This document shows positions 1-6,737 of a stretch of 21,719 nucleotides of DNA, piece after piece (position 1 is the first letter of the stretch; every line of letters starts with the position of its first letter). The position numbers and the translations under genes are program-made. The DNA is taken from contig JBBSGI010000051.1 of NCBI GenBank assembly GCA_038254365.1, positions 1 through 21,719 of the forward strand, read 5' to 3'. The notes under the pieces are model-generated. The model had not been told where the DNA came from, ran no database searches, and saw only the letters and a program-made list of their open reading frames with translations. This DNA comes from JAWWPG01 sp038254365. GTDB taxonomy: Bacteria; Actinomycetota; Actinomycetes; Propionibacteriales; Nocardioidaceae.

Positions 1-63
1 GGACAGGTGGGAACTTCCATGGATTCCACGCTATCTGATATCCACGCTAAGCGACATAGGACA
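1..63 (-). mobile_element. Insertion sequence end (transposase-start side), partial
   Basis: The terminal repeat at 41-63 (outer end ACA at 61-63, inner TCCACGC at 41-47) is repeated perfectly, inverted, at 21579-21601. Inside it a second, sub-terminal copy of the inner motif (TCCACGCTA, 25-33) is seen, as is common at IS ends. On the minus strand an ATG at 20-18 opens a frame reading MEVPTC before the window ends, placed as a transposase start would be. The element body lies left of the window. The family is not assigned because too little protein is visible. The call rests on the match to the right edge. Confidence 0.6.
41..63. repeat. 23-bp terminal inverted repeat, left copy
   Basis: Perfect 23/23 match to the reverse complement of 21579-21601. 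The outermost bases are TGT/ACA, typical of IS termini. Identity stops abruptly on both sides, apart from a GTGT shared a base further out, so this is a terminal repeat and not part of a longer duplication. Confidence 0.85.
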
Positions 64-79
64 TGTGTATGAGTATACT
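51..79 (+). promoter_or_regulatory. Possible hybrid promoter: -35 in IS end, -10 in flank
   Basis: GCGACA at 51-56 lies inside the IS terminal repeat and matches the -35 TTGACA at four of six positions. TATACT at 74-79 lies just outside the repeat and is a strong -10. The spacer is exactly 17 bp. It points toward the thymidine kinase gene at 158. This is the known architecture of hybrid promoters formed by IS insertion, but activity is inferred only. Confidence 0.35.
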
Positions 80-157
80 ACCTGCTCGCCGATAGTTTCC
101 CTCCGCGACCCGTTGTCCACAAGGGAATCTCGGACGAGGATGGCATGATCTTCCCTC

Positions 158-813
158 GTGGCAGAGCTGAGCTTCTACACCGGCACCATGGACTCCGGCA
201 AGAGCACGCTCGCGCTCCAGGTCGACCACAACCACCAGGCACGAGGGCGGGTAGGGCGCATCTTCGCGAGCCGGGACCGGGCGGGCGAGGCGGTGCTGTC
301 GAGCCGTCTGGGTCTGACGACGACGCCATCGAGGTCACCCGGGACCTGAACTTCTGGCACTACGTGGTGGATTCCCTGACCAGTGGCGGCCGAATCGACT
401 ACCTGGTGTGTGACGAGGTGCAGTTCTACTCCGACGACCAGGTCGACCAGCTGGCCCGGGTCACCGACGAGCTGCAGATCGACGTCTTCGCCTTCGGCAT
501 CCTGACCGACTTCCGCACCAAGCTGTTCCCCGCCTCGGCGCGGCTGGTCGAGCTCGCCGACCGCGTCCACATGGCGCAGGTCGAGGCGCTCTGCTGGTGC
601 GGGAAGCGCGCGACCCACAACGCCAGGACCGAGAACGGCGAGATGGTCACCGAGGGCGACGTCATCGTCGTCGGCGATGTCGACGACCACGGGACGGAGC
701 GGCCCACGGTGGTCGGGTACGAGGTGCTGTGTCGTCAGCACCACCGGCGCCGGCTCACCGCCGACCACGCACACGCGGCTGCCCTCTCGCCGGACGTGCT
801 GCCGTTCGGCTGA
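158..813 (+). pseudogene. tdk: Thymidine kinase (type II), frameshifted
   Basis: Thymidine kinase phosphorylates thymidine to dTMP in pyrimidine salvage. From the GTG at 158 the first frame gives the N-terminus with the P-loop GTMDSGKST and runs to SSRLGL, then ends at a TGA near 349. The rest of the enzyme continues in another frame from about 320: IEVTRDLNFWHYVVDSL, the Walker B-like segment DYLVCDEVQFYSDDQV, the lasso region GILTDFRTKLFPASARLVE, zinc ligands CWCGKRATHNAR and CRQHHRR, ending at 813. One missing base in the CTGACGACGACGCC stretch (about 316-327, probably a lost G from ACGGAC) restores one 218-residue frame, a normal length. An ATG at 140 in the same frame meets a stop two codons later, so GTG 158 is the start. 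The lesion could be real or a sequencing error. Confidence 0.88.
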
Positions 814-874
814 GCGGCGAGAACCGACCCGACCTAGGATCGAGTTTCAGCCCGGTCGAGAGATGAGGATGTCG

Positions 875-1288
875 ATGGAGGCACGAGTGTTCCCCTTTGA
901 GGTTGATGGCCGGGCCGGCCCGTTGCTTCTCCTGTACGGCGTGCGTGCCGCCGCCTCCAACGTCGCAGTGGACGACGACGAGCTCCGGGTCCACTTCGGA
1001 CCATGGTCGGTCACCACCGCCCGGAGCAACATCGCGGGCGTCCAGGTGACTGGCCCGTTCCAGTGGTGGAAGGCGTGGGGTCTGCGGATGTCGCTCGTCG
1101 ACCGGGGTATCACCTTCGGGTCGAGCGCGAAGGGCGGCACGTGCGTGCGTCTGCGGGAGCCGGTCTCGGTCAAGCTTGGCCGGTTCGCGATCCCGTTTCG
1201 CCACCCCGGGGTGACCATGACGGTCCGGGACCCCGAAGCCCTGGCGCGCACCCTCAGCGCGCCGGCAGGTCCGCCAAGGTCCGCGTGA
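875..1288 (+). CDS. Conserved hypothetical protein
   Basis: This 137-residue soluble protein matches a type commonly seen in actinobacteria, but I cannot give it a function. It shows mixed beta-rich segments, a central GPFQWWKAWGLRMSLVDRG stretch, a second conserved-looking block around SSAKGGTCVRLREPV, and a C-terminal PFRHPGVTMTVRDPEAL. There is no signal peptide or membrane segment. Three in-frame ATGs lie at 863, 869 and 875. The last is preferred because AGGA at 866-869 sits five bases before it. The 3' end overlaps the converging DUF1990-like gene by 35 bp, so the two mRNAs are complementary at their ends. Confidence 0.75.
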   Translation: MEARVFPFEVDGRAGPLLLLYGVRAAASNVAVDDDELRVHFGPWSVTTARSNIAGVQVTGPFQWWKAWGLRMSLVDRGITFGSSAKGGTCVRLREPVSVKLGRFAIPFRHPGVTMTVRDPEALARTLSAPAGPPRSA

Positions 1289-1985
1289 CGATCTCGACCC
1301 CGTCGACCGGCCGGCCTCCGGAGATCGCGGCCACCCGCAGGCAGACGTGCACCCACATATTCAGCTGGATCTCCTTGGAGATGCGCAGCCGGTTGTAGAG
1401 AAAGCTGGACCGCCGGTCGCCGGCCCGGGCCCATGCCTCGATCTCGAACTCCAGGAGGCCGTCAACCTTATCGGCCCGGAACTCGATCTGCCCGGCCTCG
1501 AGGTGGCCGCGCAGGGTCGCCAGCCGGAACGACCGGGAGTCCTGGTTCACGACCCGAACCGGGCCATCCCACGGACCGGGCATCCGTACGACGTACTCGT
1601 CCCCGCGGTGGAACGGACTGCTCCCGCCGCGCAGCTTGCGGAAGAACGCCACCTCGGAAGGAACCGCCTTGTTGACGTTGCCGCGCACGGCCGCCGCCAG
1701 CTCCTCGGGACTCATCGAGCTGCCCATGATCCGGACCCGGAACCGGCGGTGCAGCAGCGGACCCACGCCGTCGCTCACCTGTTGGATGCTGTCGTCGACG
1801 ACATCGGCGGGCAGGTCGGGGGGAAGGTCGTCGCTGGTCCCTTCCTCGTCACGCCGGTGCAGCGCCGTGACCCGCCACAGGTAACGCCAGCTCACCAGCA
1901 TCAGCCCAGCCGGCCAGCGAGCCGCCGTGCCGAGGCTGTCGGCGACCGTCCTCCGGTGCGGGGGAGCGTCGGTGAGGTTCTGCAC
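1254..1985 (-). CDS. DUF1990-like protein
   Basis: About 243 residues of unknown function. The N-terminal part carries ARWPAGLMLVSWRYLWRV, an acidic linker, then HRRFRVRI. The C-terminal two thirds hold a beta-rich domain with RGHLEAGQIEFRA, LEFEIEAWARAGDRRSSFL and a terminal helix KEIQLNMWVHVCLRV. The GHLExGxxxF and EIxAWAR pattern resembles the GHPExGEExF and SRPA pattern of DUF1990 (COG4762), so it may be a divergent paralogue of the gene at 2274. The start is uncertain: GTG at 1985 has a G-run directly before it, while ATG at 1901 would remove the conserved ARW segment. It is divergent from the 2056 gene across about 70 bp. Confidence 0.62.
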   Translation of the reverse strand: MQNLTDAPPHRRTVADSLGTAARWPAGLMLVSWRYLWRVTALHRRDEEGTSDDLPPDLPADVVDDSIQQVSDGVGPLLHRRFRVRIMGSSMSPEELAAAVRGNVNKAVPSEVAFFRKLRGGSSPFHRGDEYVVRMPGPWDGPVRVVNQDSRSFRLATLRGHLEAGQIEFRADKVDGLLEFEIEAWARAGDRRSSFLYNRLRISKEIQLNMWVHVCLRVAAISGGRPVDGVEIVTRTLADLPAR

Positions 1986-2055
1986 CCCCCTATGAGAACA
2001 TGGACGGCCACGCAGGGTGGTACGACGATCTGCCCGGTGACCAGGAAGGTGTGCC

Positions 2056-2271
2056 ATGTCACTCGGGCGGCCGATGCAGCGGATCGGGCTCCGCAGCAGC
2101 TACCTCCACTCGGCCTCGCTGGGTTCGGTGGGCCTCTGCCTCGGGCTGTGGTTCGCCGCCAAGACTGTGGACCAGACCGAACGTGGAAATGCCGAGCGAC
2201 GCGCGCTGTTCGTCGGGTTGTGGGCGCCCACCCTGTGGCTCATCGGCGACTCGCTCGCCGACCTGGAGTAG
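2056..2271 (+). CDS. Small conserved membrane protein
   Basis: A 71-residue protein with one clear hydrophobic stretch near residues 19-35 (LHSASLGSVGLCLGLWFAA) and a second near 51-66 (LFVGLWAPTLWLIGDSLA), so probably a two-helix membrane protein. The basic ERGNAERRA segment between them is typical of a loop. A strong Shine-Dalgarno sequence (AGGAAGG, about 2042-2048) precedes the ATG by about seven bases. The downstream DUF1990 GTG starts three bases after its stop, so the two are very likely co-translated. Function unknown. Similar small proteins are frequent in actinobacteria. Confidence 0.75.
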   Translation: MSLGRPMQRIGLRSSYLHSASLGSVGLCLGLWFAAKTVDQTERGNAERRALFVGLWAPTLWLIGDSLADLE

Positions 2272-2273
2272 CC

Positions 2274-3035
2274 GTGAGGCTCACGGGCCGCCAGCACCCG
2301 AAGGGGGTCGACGTCAGCGCGTCCCTCGGCCGCCTGCGCGACGTCGACGTGAACTACCACCTCCCGCAAGGACAGGCCGCACGACCGGAGACCGGCTGGC
2401 ACGTCGACACCGAGCGCACGACCGTCGGGCACGAGCAGCCGGGGCCGCCGCTCGAGGACGGGCCGTGGGCGATCGCGTGTCGCCTGGTCCACGACTACGA
2501 GTTCGCCGAGCCCAGCATCCTGCACGGTATCTACCGCGGGACGGAGCCGCTGCTGGGCCGGGACATCCTCCTCGAGGGACGGTTCTGCGGGCTGAAGTTC
2601 TACCTGGGTGTGCGGGTCACGGCCGTCATCGACGAGGAGCGGGCGACCGTCGACGGACGCATCAAGGTCTGGGGGTGGAGCTACGAGACGCTGGACGGTC
2701 ACCTGGAGAAGGGCAAGCTCACCTACGAGGTGACCAAGAACCTCGAGACGGGTGTCGTCGACTTCGTCATCTCAGGCTTCTCGCGCGCCGCGCCCATCCC
2801 CAACCCGGTCGTGCGATGGGGGTTCCACCTGTTCGGTCGCCGTACCCAGGTCCGGTTCTACCACCGCAGCGGCGAGCGGCTCCGGCGGCTGGTCGCGCAG
2901 GTGCTCGCCGGTGAGCCGGCGCCGACACCGCAGGCCTACGTCGGTGACCCAGACCTGATCCTTGCTCCGTCCGACGCCTCGACCACTAGGGCCGCGAAGC
3001 TGTCGCCGCGCTCGGAGGGACCGGGTCGCCGGTGA
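2274..3035 (+). CDS. DUF1990 family protein
   Basis: This 253-residue protein has a DUF1990 domain over about residues 125-245, recognised by WGWSYETLDGHLEKGKLTYEV followed by VVDFVISGFSRAA and the C-terminal RRTQVRFYHRSGERLRRLV. The N-terminal 120 residues (LGRLRDVDVNYHLP and later EFAEPSILHGIYRG) also belong to the family pattern. Its biochemical role is unknown. GTG at 2274 has GGAG (2264-2267) six bases upstream. Its TGA overlaps the GTG of the sulfurtransferase remnant (GTGA, 3032-3035), showing that a three-gene unit once ran 2056 to beyond 3360. Confidence 0.82.
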   Translation: MRLTGRQHPKGVDVSASLGRLRDVDVNYHLPQGQAARPETGWHVDTERTTVGHEQPGPPLEDGPWAIACRLVHDYEFAEPSILHGIYRGTEPLLGRDILLEGRFCGLKFYLGVRVTAVIDEERATVDGRIKVWGWSYETLDGHLEKGKLTYEVTKNLETGVVDFVISGFSRAAPIPNPVVRWGFHLFGRRTQVRFYHRSGERLRRLVAQVLAGEPAPTPQAYVGDPDLILAPSDASTTRAAKLSPRSEGPGRR

Positions 3036-3331
3036 GAGCCGACGAGCTGCTGATCTCCGCGCGCGACCTGGTCGTGACGGAGACGTCGTACACGATCCTC
3101 GATGTCCGCTACCGCCTGCTCGGCCCCGACGCCCGACGCGGCCTGGCGGGCCGCAGCGGGTGAGGTGTCCCCGTCGGTGCCGGACGCGGCGGCGGGGAAC
3201 TTCGTGGCCGACCCGGGGCACGCCAGACTCCTGGACGCCCAGCAGGCGGCCGCGCTGGTCAGGGTTGGTGTCCTGCTCGACGCCCGTGCAGCGGAGCGCT
3301 ACCGCGGGGACGTCGAGCCGACCGCGCCCGT
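3032..3331 (+). pseudogene. Sulfurtransferase (rhodanese, SseA-like) remnant
   Basis: The first frame, from GTG 3032, reads ISARDLVVTETSYTILDVRYRLLGPDAR, like the start of a two-domain thiosulfate/3-mercaptopyruvate sulfurtransferase. It stops at 3163. A second frame from about 3140 resumes at DAAWRAAAGEVSPSVP, AGNFVADPGHARLLDAQQAA and VLLDARAAERYRGDVEP, which are the end of domain 1 and the start of domain 2. About 80 residues between them are missing. Homology ends near 3329, before the catalytic CGSGVTA-type loop, so the C-terminal half of domain 2 is lost too. The lost pieces and frame change mean it cannot make an active enzyme. It abuts the 3' end of sepH. Confidence 0.8.
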
Positions 3332-3357
3332 CCGGTGGCAACGGGGGACGCACCCGG

Positions 3358-4236
3358 CTAGTCGTCCTTGCCGAACATGATCTCGTCCCAGCTGGGGACG
3401 CTGGCCCGCTTGGTCCGGCGCCTGGGCGCGGGCGTGGGCTCGACCGCCGGCTCGGTGACGGCCGACGCGTCGACGTCCACCTCGACCTCCACCGCGACCG
3501 CCTCGCGGGTCTCGCGCACGGCCCGCACGACCGCCGTCAGGTCGTCGGTGGGGTCCTCGTCGCCCTCCGACAGGGTGAGCAGGTCGTCGCCGTCCGGCAC
3601 GGCGGAGAGCCGGCGCTCGCCGCCCCGGCCGCCCTCCCGCGGCTGTGGACCCTTGCTCGTCGATTGCCGCTCACCAGTGAGCCACTTCGCCTCGTCGTCG
3701 TCGGCCAGCGAGTAGCGGCCGACCGCGTCGAAGATGAACAGGGCGCTGCGCTCCCGCTCGCCGGAGTGGTACGACGCCTGCACCGCCCATCGACCGTCCT
3801 CGCGGCGCCAGGCGTCCCACTCCGCGGCCAACGCGTCGACGCCACGACCCTGCAGCCGCTCCGCCACCACGTCGCCGAGCGTCCGGGACGGGCCGTCGGC
3901 GCCCTTTCGCCGCACGTGGCTCCGCCGGGCCAGCTCCGCGATGTGCTGTCGCTCGGCGAGCACCGGAACGACATACGGCATGATCTTGTCGACCGACACC
4001 TGGGCCAGGGCGGCCACCGTCTCCGGCGGGTCACCTGCCCGGATCCGGGCCTGGATGTCGCGCGGTCGCAGGACGCTGTCCATCTCGATCTCCAACTGGC
4101 CTAGCCGGGCGCGGTCGCCTCGAAGCGCCGCGCGAAGCCTGTCGTCGGCGGGAGTCGCGAACTCGGCACCCGCGTCGTCGACGAGAACGACCTGTCGGCC
4201 GTCCGCGCTCAACCCCACGAGCCTGAGCTTGCGCAT
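3358..4236 (-). CDS. sepH: Cell division regulator SepH (DUF3071)
   Basis: A 292-residue SepH protein, which in Streptomyces and mycobacteria binds FtsZ and promotes Z-ring assembly. The conserved N-terminal DUF3071 domain begins MRKLRLVGLSADGRQVVLVD and holds the helix-turn-helix at about residues 54-112 (LRPRDIQARIRAGDPPETVA then IMPYVVPVLAERQHIAELAR). After a WDAWRREDGRWAVQASYHSG block comes an acidic disordered linker, then the short C-terminal signature SWDEIMFG, which is the family hallmark. The start at 4236 follows GGGAG with a five-base gap. An upstream open frame exists but shows no SepH homology. A 14-bp palindrome sits 24 bp upstream. Confidence 0.95.
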   Translation of the reverse strand: MRKLRLVGLSADGRQVVLVDDAGAEFATPADDRLRAALRGDRARLGQLEIEMDSVLRPRDIQARIRAGDPPETVAALAQVSVDKIMPYVVPVLAERQHIAELARRSHVRRKGADGPSRTLGDVVAERLQGRGVDALAAEWDAWRREDGRWAVQASYHSGERERSALFIFDAVGRYSLADDDEAKWLTGERQSTSKGPQPREGGRGGERRLSAVPDGDDLLTLSEGDEDPTDDLTAVVRAVRETREAVAVEVEVDVDASAVTEPAVEPTPAPRRRTKRASVPSWDEIMFGKDD

Positions 4237-4259
4237 GTGACTCCCGCTCCTTCCCGGAG

Positions 4260-4273
4260 ACTTTGGCCAAAGT
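4260..4273. promoter_or_regulatory. 14-bp perfect palindrome upstream of sepH
   Basis: ACTTTGGCCAAAGT is fully self-complementary and ends 24 bp from the sepH start. About one such palindrome is expected by chance in a window this long, so only the position makes it a candidate operator or promoter element. Confidence 0.25.
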
Positions 4274-4385
4274 GTGGCGGGTTGCGGCAGCCGTTCCAAG
4301 ACAGCGCGCCGCTCGTAGCCCCCATTCAACACCGGTTGTGGTGCTGGTGTGATGGATGTGTCGGATGCCGTCGGTTTCGGGTCGC

Positions 4386-5603
4386 TCAAGCCCGGCTGAC
4401 CACCGACTCCGCGACGTCCGGCCGGCGCTCGCGTCGGGCCGGCGTCAACGCGGCCACCACCGCGGCCAGCGCGCCACCGATCGCCGGCACGCTGTAGGCC
4501 GCGCTCGCGCCGTACTCGTCGATGAGCCGACCGGCGATCGCGGCGCCTGGTGCGATGCCGAGCCCGAGGCCGGTCATGAACCAGGTGATGCCCTCGGTGA
4601 GCCGGGCTGCCGGGACGTGGGACTGGACGAGCGAGACAACCGCGACCAGGGTCGGGCTGATCGCGAAGCCGGCGAGGAACAGCACCACGGCCATCAGCGC
4701 GATGCCGCCCACGAACGGCAACGGCAGCATGACGCAGGCCATCCCGAGGGCACCCACGCGGTAGCGACGGAGCGCGTCGGACCTCCACTGCACACTGCCG
4801 GTGATGACCCCGGCGATCAGGCTGCCGGCCGCCCAGACCGCGAGCAGCGGACCGGCCAGCCCGCGATGTCCTTGTTCCTGGGCGAAGGCCACGGTGACGA
4901 CTTCGGTGGATCCGAACAGCGCGCCCAGGCAGATCGCGGCGAGGACCAGCATCGACAGCCAACCCCAGCCCATCGGCTCGCGGGCGATGGTGGCTTGGCT
5001 CGACTCCCGTGCCGGAGGCTCGGTGCCGCGCATGCGGGCCAGCCACGCGCCACCGACGAGCGCGAACCCCATCACGACGGCGATCCCGAGCGTCTCGTTC
5101 ACGCTGGTGGCGAGGATGGTCACGGTGACCGGGCCGACCATGTAGACCGCCTCATCGACCACGGCCTCCAGCGAATAAGCGGTGTGCAGCGCAGCAGACT
5201 CGCCGAGGGCGGCCGCCCAGCGAGCCCGAACGCAGGCGCCGACCGGCGGGTAGCAGGCCCCCGCGAACGCGGCCAGCAGATGGGGGACCGGGGTCGACCA
5301 GGAGCGCTCCACGGCCACGACCAGACCAGCCAGACCGAGCGCGAAGCCGAGGACGCCGGGCAGCAACACTCGCGCCTGCCCCCTCGCGTCGATCAGCCGG
5401 GCCAGCGCGGGCCCCGAGATCGAGCCGGTCAGCATGTAGGCGGCGGACACGGCGCCGGCCAGGCCGTACGAGCCGGTGCGCCCGGCGATGAGCAGCACGA
5501 TGGCGAGGGTGACCATCGATATCGGCAGCCGAGCCACGAATCCGGCCACCGACCAGAGTTTCGCGCCCGGGGTCGCCAGGACATCTCGGTACGGCGACAG
5601 CAT
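4386..5603 (-). CDS. MFS family transporter
   Basis: A 405-residue major facilitator superfamily permease with about 12 hydrophobic helices in two halves split by a polar loop around residues 195-215 (RMRGTEPPARESSQATIARE). Helix 1 is GFVARLPISMVTLAIVLLIA. The loop after helix 2 carries ALARLIDARGQARVLLPG, the MFS A-motif position in variant form. The C-terminal half includes EGITWFMTGLGLGIAPGAAI and GRLIDEYGASAAYSVPAIGG. The substrate is not predictable. Sets of this type include sugar and drug exporters. The ATG lies exactly seven bases after the last T of TAGACT, so the mRNA is probably leaderless. It is divergent from ferrochelatase over 42 bp. Shared control with haem synthesis is conceivable but unproven. 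Confidence 0.9.
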   Translation of the reverse strand: MLSPYRDVLATPGAKLWSVAGFVARLPISMVTLAIVLLIAGRTGSYGLAGAVSAAYMLTGSISGPALARLIDARGQARVLLPGVLGFALGLAGLVVAVERSWSTPVPHLLAAFAGACYPPVGACVRARWAAALGESAALHTAYSLEAVVDEAVYMVGPVTVTILATSVNETLGIAVVMGFALVGGAWLARMRGTEPPARESSQATIAREPMGWGWLSMLVLAAICLGALFGSTEVVTVAFAQEQGHRGLAGPLLAVWAAGSLIAGVITGSVQWRSDALRRYRVGALGMACVMLPLPFVGGIALMAVVLFLAGFAISPTLVAVVSLVQSHVPAARLTEGITWFMTGLGLGIAPGAAIAGRLIDEYGASAAYSVPAIGGALAAVVAALTPARRERRPDVAESVVSRA

Positions 5604-5609
5604 GCCCGG

Positions 5610-5615
5610 AGTCTA
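5610..5615 (-). promoter_or_regulatory. -10 element TAGACT, leaderless MFS gene
   Basis: On the minus strand TAGACT ends at 5610, which places position +1 (seven bases on) exactly on the A of the ATG at 5603. There is no room for a Shine-Dalgarno sequence, which supports a leaderless transcript. Confidence 0.6.
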
Positions 5616-5633
5616 GGCAGTGTTCGCGGGTGG

Positions 5634-5639
5634 CAGGAT
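5634..5639 (+). promoter_or_regulatory. -10-like CAGGAT, ferrochelatase
   Basis: CAGGAT keeps the two most conserved bases of TANNNT (A2 and T6). Its last T at 5639 predicts a start at 5646, exactly the A of the ferrochelatase ATG. The weak first base lowers confidence. An AGGA inside it could instead act as a Shine-Dalgarno site eight bases before the ATG. Confidence 0.35.
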
Positions 5640-5645
5640 CGAGCC

Positions 5646-6737
5646 ATGCCCGCTGCCCGCTCGGTCGCGCCGTACGACGCCCTGCTGCTGGTGTCGTTCG
5701 GCGGGCCCGAGCACGCCGACGACGTGCTGCCCTTCCTGGAGAACGTGACCCGGGGCCGCGGCATCCCCCCTGAGCGGCTGGCTGAGGTCGGTGAGCACTA
5801 CTACGCCTTCGGCGGCCGGAGCCCGATCAACGACCAGTGCCGCGCCTTCCGCTCCGCGGTCCACGACGACCTCTCGGCGCACGGGGTCGACCTGCCGGTG
5901 TACTGGGGCAGCCGGAACTGGGACCCCTACCTCGCAGACACCCTGGCCGTCATGGCCGGCGACGGCGTCGAACGGGTCGCCGCGTTCGTCACCAGCGCCT
6001 ACTCGTCGTACTCCGGGTGCCGGCAGTACCGCGAGGACCTGTTCGACGCCGCGCAGGGACTACTGGCGCGCCGACCCCGGATCGACAAGCTCCGGCACTA
6101 CTTCAACCACCCGGGGTTCGTCACCGCGAACACCGACGCCACGCTCGCGGCGCTGGAAACACTGAGCGAGGGGGAGCGGGCCGGTGCCCGGTTGGTGTTC
6201 GTCACCCACTCCATCCCGGTCGCCATGGCCGACGGCTCCGGCCCGGGCGGGGGTGCGTACGTCTCCCAGCATCGCAGCACGGCCGGCCTGGTGGCGGACG
6301 GCGTCCGCGCGGCGACCGGCCGGTCCCTGGGATGGGATCTGGTCTACTGCAGCCGTTCGGGTTCGCCGCGCACGCCGTGGCTCGAGCCGGACGTCAACGA
6401 CCACCTCGAGGTGCTGCACGCGTCCGGCACCCGGGCGGTGGTCGTCGTCCCGGTTGGTTTCGTCTCCGACCACATGGAGGTGGTCTACGACCTGGACACC
6501 GAGGCCGCCGCCACCGCGGACCGGTTGGGACTGACCATGCGCCGGGCTGCCAGCGCCGGTCTCCACCCGGCCTTCGTCGCGACGCCGCGCGACCTGCTGG
6601 TCGAGCGCGCGGCCGCGGAGCGCGGTGAGCGGGTGTGGCGGCCGGCGGCCGGCTCTCTCGGTCCCAGCTGGGACGTGTGCGCGGCGGCCTGCTGTCCCAA
6701 CTCCCGAGAGCCGCGGCCGGCCCTGTGCCAGGCATGA
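5646..6737 (+). CDS. hemH: Ferrochelatase (2Fe-2S type, coproporphyrin pathway)
   Basis: A 363-residue ferrochelatase that inserts iron into the porphyrin. In actinobacteria this is normally coproporphyrin III (CpfC) in the coproporphyrin-dependent haem pathway. The N-terminus is typical (YDALLLVSFGGPE, then GGRSPIND). The catalytic histidine is His188 in FVTHSIPVAM and the second active-site residue is Glu278 in PVGFVSDHMEVVYDLD. Cys125 (SSYSGCRQY) together with Cys345, Cys349 and Cys350 (DVCAAACCPN) form the four-cysteine set expected for the [2Fe-2S] cluster of actinobacterial enzymes. The length fits the family. The stop overlaps the start of the next gene (ATGA), so the phosphatase is translationally coupled. 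Confidence 0.95.
   Translation: MPAARSVAPYDALLLVSFGGPEHADDVLPFLENVTRGRGIPPERLAEVGEHYYAFGGRSPINDQCRAFRSAVHDDLSAHGVDLPVYWGSRNWDPYLADTLAVMAGDGVERVAAFVTSAYSSYSGCRQYREDLFDAAQGLLARRPRIDKLRHYFNHPGFVTANTDATLAALETLSEGERAGARLVFVTHSIPVAMADGSGPGGGAYVSQHRSTAGLVADGVRAATGRSLGWDLVYCSRSGSPRTPWLEPDVNDHLEVLHASGTRAVVVVPVGFVSDHMEVVYDLDTEAAATADRLGLTMRRAASAGLHPAFVATPRDLLVERAAAERGERVWRPAAGSLGPSWDVCAAACCPNSREPRPALCQA

Noticed and set aside
97..127. TTCCCT ... AGGGAA inverted repeat in the tdk leader
   Set aside because: Six-bp arms with a 19-bp loop are expected by chance.
410..450. Aconitase insert as a possible foreign domain (protein residues; DNA about 16076-16203)
   Set aside because: Acidic Ser/Gly-rich inserts at this place are normal in actinobacterial aconitases; the reading frame and composition match the gene.
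1347..3035. Long open frame extending DUF1990 protein upstream to 1347
   Set aside because: The upstream part is antisense to the DUF1990-like gene, a shadow of high-GC codon bias. GTG 2274 has a ribosome site and family-typical N-terminus.
3358..5046. SepH read as a 562-residue protein
   Set aside because: The extra N-terminus overlaps the MFS gene in another frame and shows no SepH homology; MRKLRLVGLS at 4236 is the family start.
4356..6737. 793-residue version of ferrochelatase
   Set aside because: The N-terminal 430 residues are antisense to the MFS gene; the family start is ATG 5646.
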